From Calidifonticultor sp964387355 (GTDB lineage Bacteria; Actinomycetota; Humimicrobiia; Humimicrobiales; Humimicrobiaceae): a stretch of DNA of 9,187 nucleotides. Positions 1-6,471 of the stretch are shown here, piece after piece. How positions within the stretch are numbered: position 1 is the first letter of the stretch; the number at the start of each line of letters is the position of its first letter. Under the pieces are notes generated by a model. It ran no database searches. It was not told the DNA's origin and saw only the letters and a list, made by a program, of their open reading frames with translations. The stretch lies in NCBI GenBank assembly GCA_964387355.1, contig CAYLWJ010000173.1:1-9187 (forward strand). The letters are read 5' to 3'. A program made the position numbers and the translations under genes.

Positions 1-10
1 TAATTATATA

Positions 11-38
11 TTTACATATCTCAATGTGCTAGTATAAT
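11..38 (+). promoter_or_regulatory. candidate sigma70-type promoter for the 71-aa gene and photolyase
   Basis: TTTACA at 11-16 (5 of 6 matches to the -35 consensus) is followed after 16 bases by a perfect TATAAT at 33-38. It is the best promoter-like pair upstream of the two co-directional genes. Transcription would start near 45 and leave a leader of about 100 bases before the first ATG. The DNA is so AT-rich that TATAAT alone means little; the paired -35 is what supports the call. Confidence 0.45.
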
Positions 39-148
39 TTTTTTAGAATATAATTAATTTTAAGTAAAAAAATATTACCAAAATATAAATTTATTAAAAT
101 CTTTTTTAAAATCTTAAATTAATAATAATAATTTAAAAGCTTAGAACA

Positions 149-364
149 ATGAAAGAAAGAATAAAAAACAAAACAATTTTTATTTTAAGCTCAGAAGAAT
201 ATTTTATGTTAAAAGAAGTTTTAATTGATGAAGATAAAGATAAAGCACTTTCTTTTGTGAAAGAAGTTTTAGGTAAGAAAGTAAAAGAAATTGAGAGAAT
301 TGGTTGTGTCCCTGTCTTTGAGGCAAGTTATAAACCTAGGCAAAAAGATGAATTTAGAAAATAA
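149..364 (+). CDS. small hypothetical protein (71 aa) upstream of photolyase
   Basis: I do not recognise this family. The product is charged (many Lys and Glu), has no membrane segment or signal peptide, and has one Cys in a short IGCVPVF stretch near residue 52. The middle (about residues 18-48) looks helical and acidic/basic mixed. The ATG at 149 has no clear Shine-Dalgarno sequence upstream. The gene ends 5 bases before the TTG start of the photolyase, so the two are very likely co-transcribed and may be translationally coupled. That spacing, plus typical host-like codon use, is the main reason to treat it as real. A role linked to photolyase is only a guess from position. Confidence 0.6.
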   Translation: MKERIKNKTIFILSSEEYFMLKEVLIDEDKDKALSFVKEVLGKKVKEIERIGCVPVFEASYKPRQKDEFRK

Positions 365-369
365 TAGCA

Positions 370-1914
370 TTGAACAAAAAGAGATTAAAACTATTAAAAA
401 AAGGCAACTTAAATAAATTAGAAAATGGACCTGTTTTGTATTGGATGAGCCGTGACCAAAGAATTAATGATAATTGGGCGCTTCTTTTTGCTCAAGAACT
501 TGCAATAATTAAAAAATTGCCACTTGCTATAGTATTTTGCCTTGTAAAATCATATAATAACGCTCCGCTAAGACACTATCATTTTATGCTCAATGGGCTT
601 TTTAACACATTTAAGGAAGCATACAAATTAAATATACCCGCATATTTAATATTTGGGGATCCCAAAAAAGTCATACCGGATTTTGTAAATAAGAATAAAA
701 TTACACATTTAATTACTGATTTTGACCCTTTAAAAATAAAAAGAGAATGGAAAAAATCTGTTGCTTGCAAAATCAACTGTGATTTTTATGAAGTAGATGC
801 CCACAATATAGTACCGTGCTGGATTGCTTCAGATAAACAAGAGTTTGCAGCATATACAATTAGACCAAAAATAAATAGGCTGCTTGGAGAATTTCTTGAA
901 GAATATCCTTCCGTAAAAAAAATGCCATCAAAAAATCTCTCTGCTATTATTATTAAAAATAAAAATAACTTAAGATTAGATAATGACACTGATAATTACA
1001 CTGATAATTACACCAATAATAACACCACTAGTGAAACCACTAGTGAAACTATATTAATATTTAATGATAACAATATTGTTAACATTGGTAACATGGTTAG
1101 CAGTGATAACAGTGATAACATTAATTTTATTAATCAATATAATATTGAAAAATTATTAAAAGAATGCTGTCATGACAGCAGTGTAAAACCTGTAGAATGG
1201 ATAAAGCCTGGGTATTCAAATGCAATAAACACGCTTGGTAATTTTCTCGAAAATGGAATTTTTAAATTTAAGTTAAAGCGCAATGACCCAAACCAGCCAG
1301 ATGCTGTTTCAAATTTATCCCCATATCTTCATTTTGGACAAATATCTGCTCAAAGAGTAGCTTTAGAAACACTTAAAGTTAATGTTGATGAAGAAAACAG
1401 GGCTGCTTTTCTTGAAGAACTAATTGTAAGACGAGAACTTTCAGATAATTTTTGTTATTACAATCAACTTTATGATTCATTTGAAGGCTTTCCAAATTGG
1501 GCAAAGATTAGCCTAAAAAGCCACTTAAATGATCCGAGACCATATTTATATAATATTGAAGAGCTTGAAAATTGTTTAACTCATGATGATCTTTGGAATG
1601 CAGCACAAAAGGAAATGGTCATAAAAGGTAAAATGCATGGGTATATGCGTATGTATTGGGCAAAAAAAATTCTTGAATGGAGCATTTCGCCAGAGGAAGC
1701 ACTTGACAAAGCCATATATTTAAATGATCGTTATGAACTTGACGGAAGGGACCCTAATGGCTACACAGGCATAGCTTGGAGTATTGGTGGACTTCATGAT
1801 AGGGCTTGGGCTGAGAGACAAATTTTTGGCAAAATAAGGTATATGAGTTATAGCGGTTGTAAAAATAAATTTAATGTAAATAAATACATTGAGTCAGTTA
1901 ATAAGCTTGTTTAA
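370..1914 (+). CDS. phrB: class II CPD photolyase (deoxyribodipyrimidine photo-lyase)
   Basis: FAD-dependent, light-driven repair of cyclobutane pyrimidine dimers in DNA. Class II hallmarks are clear: the antenna-domain motif YWMSRDQRINDNWALL (residues 24-39), VDAHNIVPCW (142-151), SNLSPYLHFGQIS (314-326), KGKMHGYMRMYWAKK (419-433) and the flavin-pocket block around NDRYELDGRDPNGYTGIAW (452-470). Trp409, Trp430 and Trp437 have exactly the spacing of the electron-transfer Trp residues W360, W381 and W388 recalled for the Methanosarcina mazei enzyme. The protein is 514 aa against about 464 aa there; the extra length is an Asn/Thr-rich insertion near residues 195-260, encoded by tandem repeats. 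The start is TTG at 370: stops TGA (349-351) and TAG (355-357) lie just upstream in frame, and the next ATG falls inside the conserved YWMSRD motif. No Shine-Dalgarno is visible, so coupling to the upstream gene is likely. Activity is inferred from conserved motifs. Confidence 0.95.
   Translation: MNKKRLKLLKKGNLNKLENGPVLYWMSRDQRINDNWALLFAQELAIIKKLPLAIVFCLVKSYNNAPLRHYHFMLNGLFNTFKEAYKLNIPAYLIFGDPKKVIPDFVNKNKITHLITDFDPLKIKREWKKSVACKINCDFYEVDAHNIVPCWIASDKQEFAAYTIRPKINRLLGEFLEEYPSVKKMPSKNLSAIIIKNKNNLRLDNDTDNYTDNYTNNNTTSETTSETILIFNDNNIVNIGNMVSSDNSDNINFINQYNIEKLLKECCHDSSVKPVEWIKPGYSNAINTLGNFLENGIFKFKLKRNDPNQPDAVSNLSPYLHFGQISAQRVALETLKVNVDEENRAAFLEELIVRRELSDNFCYYNQLYDSFEGFPNWAKISLKSHLNDPRPYLYNIEELENCLTHDDLWNAAQKEMVIKGKMHGYMRMYWAKKILEWSISPEEALDKAIYLNDRYELDGRDPNGYTGIAWSIGGLHDRAWAERQIFGKIRYMSYSGCKNKFNVNKYIESVNKLV
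986..1045 (+). repeat. 12-bp in-frame minisatellite inside photolyase gene
   Basis: Five consecutive 12-bp units: ACACTGATAATT twice (986-997, 998-1009), ACACCAATAATA (1010-1021), ACACCACTAGTG (1022-1033) and AAACCACTAGTG (1034-1045). Because 12 is a multiple of 3, the array encodes a four-residue periodicity (TDNY, TDNY, TNNN, TTSE, TTSE) and keeps the frame. It lies in the linker between the N-terminal antenna domain and the C-terminal catalytic domain. A separate 9-bp direct tandem, AGTGATAAC twice (1102-1119), lies further along the same insertion. Confidence 0.85.
1165..1180. repeat. 16-bp perfect palindrome within photolyase gene
   Basis: TGCTGTCATGACAGCA is a perfect palindrome. It encodes residues around KECCHDSS at the end of the low-complexity insertion. 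It is GC-richer than its surroundings, which is unusual here. It may simply be coding sequence; no function is shown. Confidence 0.6.
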
Positions 1915-2050
1915 AAACATCCTTAAAAATTATTATAGCTAAATATTTTCAAGCATTGAGAAAATCTTAATACTGAGGTATATTTTCCAGCTAATACAAA
2001 TTTATGAAAAATATAATTTTATATTAATATTAATTATTTATTGATTATTT

Positions 2051-2071
2051 ATTATTGAGCAATCCAATAAT
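2051..2071. terminator. weak hairpin between convergent genes
   Basis: ATTATTG (2051-2057) and CAATAAT (2065-2071) form a 7-bp perfect stem with a 7-base loop. It sits between the photolyase stop at 1914 and the stop of the opposing small gene at 2084, where a shared terminator would be expected. The stem has one G-C pair and no T-tract directly adjoining it, so it would be weak. The rest of 1915-2083 shows no gene. Confidence 0.22.
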
Positions 2072-2083
2072 TTATAGAAATTC

Positions 2084-2296
2084 TTATTTGCTTTTTTTTC
2101 CTCGAATTAAATGTAATTCCTTTTTTAGCTCTATTACCTTATCAAGTAAATAATCAATACACTCCCTTTGTTTTCTTATCTGTTCATTGAGGATAAATTC
2201 TTGGCTAAATCCCATTTCTCTTAGTGTATCAACATATTCATCAGAAAGAATAAGATTATTAATATCTTCATCTAATAACAAAACATTTTTATTCAT
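2084..2296 (-). CDS. small coiled-coil hypothetical protein (70 aa)
   Basis: Unrecognised small cytosolic protein. The N-terminal half is acidic (LLLDEDINNLILSDEYVDTL, residues 6-25). The C-terminal half, from about residue 36, is rich in Leu/Ile at heptad-like positions with many Lys, Glu and Arg, which suggests an amphipathic helix or short coiled coil (RECIDYLLDKVIELKKELHL, residues 44-63), then a basic tail, RGKKSK. The start is well supported: TAGGAG lies 7 bases upstream of the ATG at 2296, one of the strongest Shine-Dalgarno sites in the window. It converges on the photolyase gene and lies 255 bases downstream of the glycosyltransferase stop. No partner or function can be deduced; a small adaptor or regulator is possible. 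Confidence 0.7.
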   Translation of the reverse strand: MNKNVLLLDEDINNLILSDEYVDTLREMGFSQEFILNEQIRKQRECIDYLLDKVIELKKELHLIRGKKSK

Positions 2297-2419
2297 TTAA
2301 TAACTCCTACATCGTTTGATTAATAAAATTAAAATGAATGAGCAGCAATTTTACGTGAGAATGTTTTGTTATTTCGATTATGAAGACTTTAGTATTACTA
2401 TAATCTAGCAACTACTTTT

Positions 2420-2468
2420 ATTGAAATTTTATTGCAATGATTTATTGTAACTATTTATTTCAATGATT
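2420..2468. repeat. cluster of ATTG-type words and an 8-bp inverted repeat
   Basis: ATTGAAAT (2420-2427) is matched by its exact reverse complement ATTTCAAT (2457-2464). Between them lie the self-complementary ATTGCAAT (2431-2438) and ATTGTAAC (2444-2451). CAATGATT occurs twice (2435-2442, 2461-2468). The cluster falls in the leader of the 70-aa gene and overlaps its candidate -10 element. It could be a regulator-binding region, but AT-rich DNA produces such words easily. Confidence 0.3.
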
Positions 2469-2482
2469 ATATTTTTTGTCAA
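2454..2482 (-). promoter_or_regulatory. candidate promoter for the 70-aa gene
   Basis: Read on the - strand, a perfect TTGACA (2482-2477) is followed after 17 bases by AATAAA (2459-2454), a 4 of 6 match to TATAAT. The leader to the ATG at 2296 would be about 150 bases. A perfect TATAAT also exists at 2471-2466 on the - strand but without a good -35 partner. Confidence 0.35.
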
Positions 2483-2530
2483 AATTTTAATATTTTTACA
2501 ATAAAATTTGTTAAAAATATATTAAAATTT
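2481..2530. repeat. long AT-only inverted repeat downstream of glycosyltransferase
   Basis: The arm 2482-2498 (AAATTTTAAT plus ATTTTTA) pairs with 2512-2530 (TAAAAAT plus ATTAAAATTT), giving 10 bp, a 2-base bulge, then 7 bp around a 13-base loop. It lies 22 bases past the synthase stop on the - strand. It is followed on that strand by A-rich rather than T-rich sequence, so it is not a standard terminator. It may protect the 3' end or be a chance product of AT bias. Confidence 0.35.
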
Positions 2531-2551
2531 AATTAAATTATTATTAAAAAA

Positions 2552-4501
2552 TTATGAATAACTTATATATTTAAACTTTGATATTCCATGATTTGTTTTT
2601 TCCCAATAATATGGTCTAAATAATAACTGCCATAATGCTTTATAAGCTGCAACTGAGTGTAAAATCCAGTAAATTGGATTTAATAATGCATATGGTATTA
2701 AATCATAATATTTTCTTGAAAGCGCTGCAGCTAAATTTAATAAAATCATTATAAGATTACCAGCAATTAAACTTATTGTCCCCATTAAAACAATTGCCTG
2801 TGGAATGTCTGGAAAAATTATTAATTTATGAGCAAAAATCCAAAGTATAAAAGTAATCCACATAATTGGGTTTACTAAAAATGTAAAAGGAGTTCCTGTT
2901 ATTAATAATTGAAAGCTTGCCCACCTAATAAATCCTAAAGTTTTGATTAGCTTTATAGGATTTCTATTATAAACTAATGAGGTTTGCATATAGCCTTTAA
3001 TCCATCTAGACCTTTGTCTAATCCAGTTTGCCAGGTTGCTGTTAGCTTCTTCATAAGTAGTAGAGTCTATTACACCAACTTTTTTATTTTCTGCAGCCAT
3101 TCTAACGCCAAGGTCTGCATCTTCTGTAACATTATATGGATCCCAGCCAGAAATTTTCTTTAATATATCAACTCTGAAATGATTGCTTGTGCCACCCAAA
3201 GGTATTGGTAGTTTTAATTTAAAAAGCCCGCTTAAAAGATAATCAAACCAGTATGTATATTCTAAAGTAAACATCCTGGTTAAAAAATTTTCATTTTTAT
3301 TATAATAATTTAAAAATGCTTGAAAGCAGCCGTATTCATCTCCACCTTTTTCAAAAGCTGCTACAGCTTTTTTTAATTGGTCTGGCTCGGGTATATCTTC
3401 AGCATCATATATTACGAGGTACTTTCCTCTTGCTAAATATAAACCATAATTGCAAGCTTTAGGCTTAGTTGTAGGTATTCCATTAGGAACTATAAAAAAC
3501 CTCCAGCTTGAAGGCGGGTTTAAACTTTTTGCAGCTTCTAATGTCTGGGTGTCGTGCTCTTCAAATAAAAATATTACATCTAATTTATTTTGTGGATAAT
3601 CAAGATTTCTAATGGCATTTATTATGCTTTCCAAAACATTTTTTGGTTCCTTAAATAATGGTATTAAAACTGTATAAACAGGATATTGGCTTAAAGGTTT
3701 ATTTATTGAATTAATTTGTCTTGTATTCGAATTAGACAACTCTTTAGAAAATTTGTGCCTTACTCCTGCAATACTAACTATAAACTTAAATGTTATAGAT
3801 AAAAGGTAAAATAATTGTATAAAAGCAAATAATGCAATTAAAGTAGGATTTGGATAAAAGTATATAAAAGCTGCAAATAAAACGAACATAACAACAAATA
3901 TAAAAATTTGTGGTTTTGTGATCCTAATATAAGCAGATTGTTGAGGATTTCTATTGTACAGGCCAAACATTGTTTTAGCCTGAAGACTTCTTTTATATAT
4001 TTTCTTTACTAGTTCAGTTAAGTCTTTGTCAGTAATAACTCTTTCTTCAATTTCTTTAATATTATACTTGCTGAATTTTTGCATTAAGTAATCAGTTATC
4101 TTATTATTTTTAGGATAAGCAGTAAGCACTACTAATTTATTATTTTTTATGTATAAAGGTATTGACTGTATTTGAATAACTTCATCTGGGCTCAACTCAT
4201 TTAATAAATTTACATCAAGATTTCTTATTTCATTTTCAATATTTTCACTCACAAAAGGAATTTTTAGTTTTTCTGATAATGCATTATAAAAGTTTAGTCT
4301 TTTAACAAATCCATGGCTAATTAAAATCCAACCTAGTCTACCTCCAACTTTTTTTTGTATTTCTAAAGCTTTATAAAGATTTTCTATAGAAAGATAACCT
4401 TTATTTACTAATATATCCCCTATTCGATTTTCCCATTCAGGAAAATCAGAAAATCTATCAAAGTTAATTTTATCTGAAAAGTTAGGGGTAATTTTTGCCA
4501 T
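2552..4501 (-). CDS. GT2 polysaccharide synthase with N-terminal MshEN (T2SSE_N) domain
   Basis: Membrane processive-type glycosyltransferase family 2, expected to polymerise a sugar from a nucleotide-sugar and pass it across the membrane. Numbering from the ATG (649 aa): two 24-residue MshEN motifs, R26-Q49 and R55-K78, separated by 5 residues; a linker to about 195; two transmembrane helices (about 198-217 and 220-243); a GT2 domain from about 273 with DAED (366-369), TED (459-461, likely catalytic base) and QRSRW (496-500, the Q/RxxRW acceptor motif); then about four C-terminal helices. MshEN domains are known cyclic di-GMP receptors, so activity may be allosterically controlled; the terminal Gln of the second motif is Lys here. 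The ATG at 4501 is preferred because AAGG (4517-4514) lies 12 bases upstream; a GTG at 4510 is only 3 bases from it. The polymer cannot be predicted. The adjacent glycosidase supports an exopolysaccharide role. Confidence 0.88.
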   Translation of the reverse strand: MAKITPNFSDKINFDRFSDFPEWENRIGDILVNKGYLSIENLYKALEIQKKVGGRLGWILISHGFVKRLNFYNALSEKLKIPFVSENIENEIRNLDVNLLNELSPDEVIQIQSIPLYIKNNKLVVLTAYPKNNKITDYLMQKFSKYNIKEIEERVITDKDLTELVKKIYKRSLQAKTMFGLYNRNPQQSAYIRITKPQIFIFVVMFVLFAAFIYFYPNPTLIALFAFIQLFYLLSITFKFIVSIAGVRHKFSKELSNSNTRQINSINKPLSQYPVYTVLIPLFKEPKNVLESIINAIRNLDYPQNKLDVIFLFEEHDTQTLEAAKSLNPPSSWRFFIVPNGIPTTKPKACNYGLYLARGKYLVIYDAEDIPEPDQLKKAVAAFEKGGDEYGCFQAFLNYYNKNENFLTRMFTLEYTYWFDYLLSGLFKLKLPIPLGGTSNHFRVDILKKISGWDPYNVTEDADLGVRMAAENKKVGVIDSTTYEEANSNLANWIRQRSRWIKGYMQTSLVYNRNPIKLIKTLGFIRWASFQLLITGTPFTFLVNPIMWITFILWIFAHKLIIFPDIPQAIVLMGTISLIAGNLIMILLNLAAALSRKYYDLIPYALLNPIYWILHSVAAYKALWQLLFRPYYWEKTNHGISKFKYISYS

Positions 4502-4671
4502 TATTATCACTAGCCTTAAGATAAATTTTACTTAAGTATTTATTAAAACATATTTATATAAAAAAGTAAATAATTAAATTAATAATAATAATAATTAATA
4601 TATTATTACATATATTAATATAATTATAATATGTTTTAAAAGAGTTTATAACCTAAATCTAAAAACAACAT

Positions 4672-4701
4672 TTAATGTAAATTGAATTAATGTAAATTGA
4701 A
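4672..4701. repeat. perfect 15-bp tandem duplication
   Basis: TTAATGTAAATTGAA occurs twice head to tail (4672-4686 and 4687-4701) with no mismatch. It lies upstream of the synthase gene on the - strand, about 170-200 bases from its start. Confidence 0.85.
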
Positions 4702-4709
4702 ATAGATTT

Positions 4710-4744
4710 GCTTTAAGCTTTATGTTTTTTGCTTTATGCTTTTT
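4710..4744. repeat. 7-bp tandem repeat array
   Basis: Five consecutive heptamers read on the + strand: GCTTTAA, GCTTTAT, GTTTTTT, GCTTTAT, GCTTTTT. The third is the most degenerate. It adjoins the 15-bp duplication, so the short stretch 4672-4744 is almost wholly tandemly repeated. It may be slippage-derived or a binding-site array; the sequence does not decide. Confidence 0.7.
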
Positions 4745-4771
4745 ATTGAAAAATTATTTTGAAAGAGTAAT

Positions 4772-4815
4772 CAAGTATAGTTTTTATATAAAAATGAGAG
4801 AATAAAAAATACTTG
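4772..4815 (-). terminator. hairpin just after glycoside hydrolase stop
   Basis: CAAGTAT (4772-4778) pairs with ATACTTG (4809-4815), starting one base beyond the TAG stop of the hydrolase on the - strand. After a 2-base bulge, a further 7 A-T pairs (4781-4787 with 4802-4808) can form. Position fits a transcription terminator or 3'-end stabiliser. There is no continuous T-tract right after the stem, so termination strength is doubtful. Confidence 0.38.
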
Positions 4816-4816
4816 C

Positions 4817-5896
4817 CTAAATTTCACTTTCCAAATATATGCTAATTTCATTAAGAATAGGTCTTGGTGTTCCGTCATATCTTATTAAGCCCCAGTTATT
4901 ACTACCATCATGTAACCTAAAATCTTTCGGTAATCTCTGGTCACTCCAATAAAACCATGTAACTGGAATATTATTTTTAGAAGCTTCCTCGTAAAGAAAT
5001 TTACCAAGTCTAGCCTGTTCTTCCTCCGACACTTCACTAACTGGCTGGCCAATTTCACTTATTATAAGAGGCCAACGATTATCATATTTTAAAACAAGTT
5101 CTTTTTGGCGTTTAATTGCCTCTCTAATTATTTCTTCTTTTAAATATGGATTAGCAGCATAAGGATGAAAACTTAAGATATCAAAATAGTTACCCCCACC
5201 CAATGCAAGGACCTTATCCTCAAAACCTGAACTGTCTTTCCCCTCAGCACTTAGTGTCACATTTACTTTAGCATTTGGATTTGCCTGCTTAATAATTGGA
5301 TAAGTTATTTTAAGTAGCTCAGTAAATTCCTCTGGAGAGCCGTATTTAAAAAGATCAAGACTTGGTTCATTCCATATTTCCCAGAAGTATATTATATTTT
5401 TATTTTGACTTACTATTTTAAAAACAAATTTTTTCCATTCCTCTAATTCCTCTTTATTAAACGAACGGTCTTTTGGTTTTGAACGATGTCCTTGTATTAT
5501 ACCAACTGGGTATAAACCCTGCTGAGAGGCCCTTAATGCAATTCTATCAGAAAGATAATTAGATGCATCTGTTGCTTTAAAATAATAACTTATTTTTACT
5601 CCGTCAAAACCTGCAGATTTAATGGCCCTCATGTCTTTTTGTACTTCAGAAGTCACCTGTGAAGAAGACATTTTTTCATCACCGAATATTACAACTGTGC
5701 CTTCAACCTGTAAAGTGTATAAATACATTACACATTGACCTGGTGTAGTTGTTGTAGGAATGCTAAGCTTTGTAAGCTTAGGCACAAAGTGTAATTGGTA
5801 AATATAATAAACACCTACTGATAGAAGTAAAATTACAATTATTATTGTAATAACAATAGTAAAAATTTTTTTTGATTTAGGCGAAAGTTTTAGCAT
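4817..5896 (-). CDS. membrane-anchored clan GH-A glycoside hydrolase
   Basis: Retaining (beta/alpha)8-barrel glycosidase of the GH5/GH39/GH42 type, tethered outside the membrane. Residues 1-10 are basic, 11-33 form one hydrophobic helix with no signal-peptidase or lipoprotein site I can see, then a Thr/Pro-rich linker leads into the catalytic domain from about residue 54. WEIWNEPS (172-179) carries the expected acid/base Glu177 after Asn176. IISEIGQP (278-285) carries the expected nucleophile Glu281. SFHPY (242-246), FYWSD (315-319) and the closing NWGLIRYDGTPRP are typical of the clan. Length, 359 aa, suits a single catalytic domain. The substrate is unknown; neighbourhood suggests the polymer made by the MshEN-GT2 synthase downstream on the same strand. 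The ATG at 5896 has no clear Shine-Dalgarno. The 107-base spacer upstream is A/T-only in long stretches. Confidence 0.85.
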   Translation of the reverse strand: MLKLSPKSKKIFTIVITIIIVILLLSVGVYYIYQLHFVPKLTKLSIPTTTTPGQCVMYLYTLQVEGTVVIFGDEKMSSSQVTSEVQKDMRAIKSAGFDGVKISYYFKATDASNYLSDRIALRASQQGLYPVGIIQGHRSKPKDRSFNKEELEEWKKFVFKIVSQNKNIIYFWEIWNEPSLDLFKYGSPEEFTELLKITYPIIKQANPNAKVNVTLSAEGKDSSGFEDKVLALGGGNYFDILSFHPYAANPYLKEEIIREAIKRQKELVLKYDNRWPLIISEIGQPVSEVSEEEQARLGKFLYEEASKNNIPVTWFYWSDQRLPKDFRLHDGSNNWGLIRYDGTPRPILNEISIYLESEI

Positions 5897-6003
5897 TATT
5901 TATTATTAGTTATTTATTGTTAGTTATTAATTATATATATTGATTATATTATATTTTTAAAATTATTAATAAAAAAATTATTAAATAAATTATATTTATT
6001 ATT

Positions 6004-6471
6004 TTAAATATTTTGCACATATTCCAAACTTTTAATAAAATTACATTTATGTGAGCATGATAAGATCTTTTTATCTTCTGTTATTAAAATTGTATCCATT
6101 CTTTTAGCTAATGCTAAATAAATTCCATCATAGTAAGTAAGATTTAAAATATTTGCTAATTCTATTGCCAAATCTAATAATTTATCATCTGGAATAACGA
6201 TATTTAAGTTCATTAAAGAAAGGGCTTTTCTACAAAGCTTTAAATCATCAACAGATGATTTTTTCTTTATTAATAATGTATTTAATATTTCATAAATAAA
6301 TAAATCGGGTATTACTATCTCAAGTTCTAAATTAATATTTTTTCTTTGGATTAATGTTGCATATTCGACTTTTTCCTCATTTACCGAAGAAAACCATTTA
6401 ATACCAATACAAGCATCAATAACAACAAGACCAACACTATATGACTTATACACTTTATTAAAATTATTCAT
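6004..6471 (-). CDS. PIN-domain toxin, VapC-like ribonuclease
   Basis: Small metal-dependent endoribonuclease of the PIN family, the toxin of a type II toxin-antitoxin pair. The acidic active-site set is complete: Asp19 in VVIDACIGIKWF, Glu61 in PDLFIYEILN, Asp115 in LTYYDGIYLALA and Asp133 in ILITEDKKIL. At 155 aa it is near the usual VapC length of 130-150, with a slightly long N-terminus. Its ATG (6471-6469) follows the TAA of the antitoxin gene (6474-6472) with no base between, and no good Shine-Dalgarno of its own, so translation is probably coupled to the antitoxin. The RNA target cannot be predicted. Nothing suggests that it is inactivated. Confidence 0.88.
   Translation of the reverse strand: MNNFNKVYKSYSVGLVVIDACIGIKWFSSVNEEKVEYATLIQRKNINLELEIVIPDLFIYEILNTLLIKKKSSVDDLKLCRKALSLMNLNIVIPDDKLLDLAIELANILNLTYYDGIYLALAKRMDTILITEDKKILSCSHKCNFIKSLEYVQNI

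Larger units (their letters stand above)
4511..4816. other. intergenic spacer between synthase and hydrolase genes
   Basis: About 300 bases without a credible ORF on either strand. It holds a post-stop hairpin (4772-4815), a heptanucleotide tandem array (4710-4744), a perfect 15-bp duplication (4672-4701), a long A/T-only tract (about 4535-4640), and two CTTAAG hexamers (4515-4520, 4532-4537) that could pair near the synthase ribosome binding site. I see no convincing -35/-10 pair for the synthase, although many TATAAT-like words exist. Confidence 0.6.

Noticed and set aside
579..989. Two - strand open frames of about 65 codons opposite the photolyase gene
   Set aside because: They are antisense shadows of a strongly conserved coding region, with hydrophobic translations typical of the opposite strand of AT-rich genes and no ribosome binding sites.
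2334..2408. 24-aa + strand open frame upstream of the 70-aa gene
   Set aside because: The composition looks somewhat protein-like, but there is no Shine-Dalgarno, it is very short, and it lies in the likely leader of the - strand gene.
4535..4640. A/T-only tract as a replication origin or partition site
   Set aside because: No DnaA-box cluster, iterons or replication gene nearby; tracts like this occur in most spacers of this window.
5897..6003. Repeated TTATTGTTAGTTATT-like words before the hydrolase gene
   Set aside because: Low-complexity A/T sequence without exact unit structure; not distinguishable from composition bias.
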